This document shows positions 14,935-16,749 of a DNA stretch of 16,749 nucleotides, one piece after another. The stretch covers positions 1-16,749 of the forward strand of contig CAJPTV010000043.1 in NCBI GenBank assembly GCA_905373665.1, written 5' to 3'. The translations under genes were made by a program, and so were the position numbers. The stretch is from Bacteroidia bacterium (GTDB lineage Bacteria; Bacteroidota; Bacteroidia; Bacteroidales; CAJPTX01). A model generated the notes under the pieces. It was not told where the DNA came from, searched no databases, and saw only the letters and a program-made list of their open reading frames with translations. The first letter of the stretch is position 1; each line of letters starts with the position of its first letter.

Positions 14935-16653
14935 ATGCCCGAGCCACACGCTCTTTTCCACGAACTCTTACAACGCTACTGGGGTTATGAGCGCTTTCGC
15001 CCCCTCCAAGAAGATATTATTGGCAGTGTGTATGACGGATGTGATACTGTGGCGCTCCTCCCGACGGGCGGCGGTAAGTCGATTACCTACCAAGTAGCAG
15101 GATTGGCGCGCGGTGGACTGACCCTCGTTATCACCCCCCTTATTGCCCTGATGGAAGATCAGGTGCTCGCCCTCCAGCAGCGTGGCATCCGCGCAACAGC
15201 TGTCCACTCAGGGCTCGGACAGGTTGAGATAGCACGTCGCCTCGACGGGGTCGATTGCGGGGCGTATTCTTTCCTTTACCTCTCGCCAGAGCGCCTTACT
15301 ACCGAACACCTCCTTACCTCCGTAACGCGCTGGGGTGTAAAGCTCTTAGCAGTGGACGAGGCGCACTGCATATCGCAATGGGGGCACGACTTTCGTCCGA
15401 ACTACCGACGTATTGCGGAGGTACGCCAGTGCCTACCCGATGTGCCTATCTTGGCTGTAACGGCTACGGCTACGCCGCACGTGGTGCAGGATATTGAGAC
15501 GAACCTGCTACTTCGCGCACCGCGGCGTTTTAGCGCTACTTTTCAACGTCCGGGGTTACAATATGCAGTGAAGGATACAATCGCGCCATATACCTATTTA
15601 CGGCGCATTTTAGCCCATACTTCGGGTACTTCGATAATCTATGTCAGAAAGCGTGACGCCACCGAAGAGCTCGCCCTAGAGTTAACTATGCACGGGGTGA
15701 AAGCCTTGGCTTACCACGCAGGCATGTCATCTGAGGAGCGTAAAAAGCGCCAAGAAGCGTGGATGCGTGGCGAGGTGCGCGTCATGGTCTCAACGAATGC
15801 ATTTGGTATGGGGATTGACAAGCCTGACGTCCGCCTCGTCTGTCACCTCGGGCTGCCGAGCTCGCTCGAAGAGTACTACCAAGAGGCTGGGCGTGGCGGA
15901 CGCGACGGTAGGGGGGCGTTAGCCATCCTTTTTTATTCACCCGAGGAGCTCTTTTTACAAAAGCAACGTCTTGAGAAATCGCGTTTCACGCGCCAGACGC
16001 TCCGCGGCTTCTATGCAGCGCTGTTACAATACTGTTCCGAGGAGTGGGGGCTTTCGTCCTTTGCCGCGACGCCCTTTTCGCCGCAAGGGTTCCTCTCGTG
16101 CCACGAGCAGTATCTTTCGCAGTTCTCTACGTGGTTTCAGTTGTTACAAAACAGTGAATACTTACGCTTCACAATGCCCACCAGACCAGAGTATCTCTTC
16201 TCGCTCTGCGCCTCATCTGGCGATATTGAGAGGGCACGGCAGGGGCATCCTGCAGTCGATGCCTTTTTCCAGCTCTTGTTGGGGCGTTTGCCAGAAGAGG
16301 GGCTTTATACCCTGCCACTCTCTCTTTTAGAAAAAACGTTTCGGGCAACGAAGGAGGATTGGCGGATGCTCCTCGTGCGCTTAGAACAGCAGGGGTATAT
16401 CCGTTATGCCGCCTTGGGGCAAGGGGTAGGCATACTCTCATTTTTAACGGACGACGATGCCCTTGAGGGCTTTGACCTTCCCTATTGGCAGCAGGTGCAC
16501 AGGCTAGCAGAGCAACGTTATGAGGCGATGGTCGGGTACGTGCAGCAGCACGCAGTGTGTCGCGAGGTGCTCTTGCGGCGCTATTTTGGAGAGAAGCTCG
16601 ACCCTTTGGCAGATGCCTGCGGACGCTGCGATGTCTGTATGGGGGCAAAGTAG
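14935..16653 (+). CDS. RecQ-family ATP-dependent DNA helicase
   Basis: This is a 3'-5' superfamily 2 DNA helicase for recombination and repair. The 572-residue product has motif 0 (FRPLQEDII), Walker A LLPTGGGKS (Lys48), DEAH at 141-144 within VDEAHCISQWGHDFRP, motif III AVTATAT, and motifs V/VI STNAFGMGIDKPDVR and YYQEAGRGGRDG. The zinc-binding segment is at the very end: Cys542 (VCREVLLRRYFGEK), Cys562, Cys565 and Cys568 (CGRCDVCMGAK). A roughly 150-residue winged-helix-like region separates it from the helicase core, and no HRDC domain is present. In E. coli RecQ the cysteines follow the core directly. I recall this C-terminal placement from other Bacteroidota RecQ proteins, so I leave the symbol blank. 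The gene stands apart, 79 bases after the barrel gene, without a clear promoter. Confidence 0.95.
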   Translation: MPEPHALFHELLQRYWGYERFRPLQEDIIGSVYDGCDTVALLPTGGGKSITYQVAGLARGGLTLVITPLIALMEDQVLALQQRGIRATAVHSGLGQVEIARRLDGVDCGAYSFLYLSPERLTTEHLLTSVTRWGVKLLAVDEAHCISQWGHDFRPNYRRIAEVRQCLPDVPILAVTATATPHVVQDIETNLLLRAPRRFSATFQRPGLQYAVKDTIAPYTYLRRILAHTSGTSIIYVRKRDATEELALELTMHGVKALAYHAGMSSEERKKRQEAWMRGEVRVMVSTNAFGMGIDKPDVRLVCHLGLPSSLEEYYQEAGRGGRDGRGALAILFYSPEELFLQKQRLEKSRFTRQTLRGFYAALLQYCSEEWGLSSFAATPFSPQGFLSCHEQYLSQFSTWFQLLQNSEYLRFTMPTRPEYLFSLCASSGDIERARQGHPAVDAFFQLLLGRLPEEGLYTLPLSLLEKTFRATKEDWRMLLVRLEQQGYIRYAALGQGVGILSFLTDDDALEGFDLPYWQQVHRLAEQRYEAMVGYVQQHAVCREVLLRRYFGEKLDPLADACGRCDVCMGAK

Positions 16654-16673
16654 GAAAGGGGGGAAATGTAGTA

Positions 16674-16690
16674 TAGTGAGTGGCTCACTA
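16674..16690. repeat. Perfect 7-3-7 palindrome after the helicase gene
   Basis: TAGTGAG (16674-16680), TGG, CTCACTA (16684-16690). It lies 21 bases past the helicase stop. No T-tract follows, so it is at best a weak terminator; a protein-binding site for a gene beyond the right edge is also possible. Nothing else is visible in the last 96 bases. Confidence 0.4.
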
Positions 16691-16749
16691 CGTAGCGCCT
16701 TACAGCACATCCATTGTATATCCGAATACTCTTCAGTTATACGATAGGG

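Noticed and set aside
1..16749. A new defence system or CRISPR array
   Set aside because: Only one partial restriction-modification gene is present; no regularly spaced repeats, cas genes or defence partners are visible.

Overview
The window looks like chromosomal DNA of a strictly anaerobic Bacteroidales bacterium, most probably a Porphyromonas. This rests on four things: a complete succinate/4-hydroxybutyrate branch of butyrate fermentation (known from P. gingivalis and clostridia), a GLPGLI/outer-membrane-barrel gene pair and a SurA-like isomerase next to guaB (both Bacteroidota traits), -7 boxes of the Bacteroidota type TAnnTTTG, and a RecQ with its zinc cysteines at the extreme C-terminus. 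I cannot name the species. All recognised genes lie on the + strand.

Layout. (1) 1-1373: the 3' part of a large restriction-modification enzyme resembling the Type ISP family, cut by the left edge. (2) 1506-4945: guaB (IMP dehydrogenase) and a secreted two-domain parvulin chaperone that starts on the guaB stop codon. (3) 4946-5720: about 770 bases without a convincing gene. They hold short repeats, two candidate promoters and a leader with a strong hairpin and a possible 39-codon upstream ORF. (4) 5721-11116: abfD, abfT, 4hbD and sucD, followed by a clear intrinsic terminator. (5) 11223-14855: a candidate promoter, a possible decayed small ORF, a GLPGLI protein and an outer-membrane beta-barrel protein with a plug and an N-terminal carboxypeptidase-regulatory-like domain, translationally coupled. 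(6) 14935-16653: a RecQ-family helicase, then a short tail with a palindrome.

How the genes work together. SucD reduces succinyl-CoA to succinate semialdehyde, 4HbD reduces that to 4-hydroxybutyrate, AbfT loads it onto CoA, and AbfD dehydrates 4-hydroxybutyryl-CoA to crotonyl-CoA, which enters butyrate formation. Gene order is the reverse of pathway order. The butyryl-CoA dehydrogenase, electron-transfer flavoprotein and terminal CoA-transferase are not in the window. The GLPGLI/barrel pair is a secreted or outer-membrane module of unknown function.

I found no rRNA, tRNA, CRISPR array or insertion sequence, and no clearly undescribed multi-gene system. The most unusual items are regulatory: a palindrome over the guaB -7 box, the structured abfD leader, and a symmetric hairpin between abfD and abfT.
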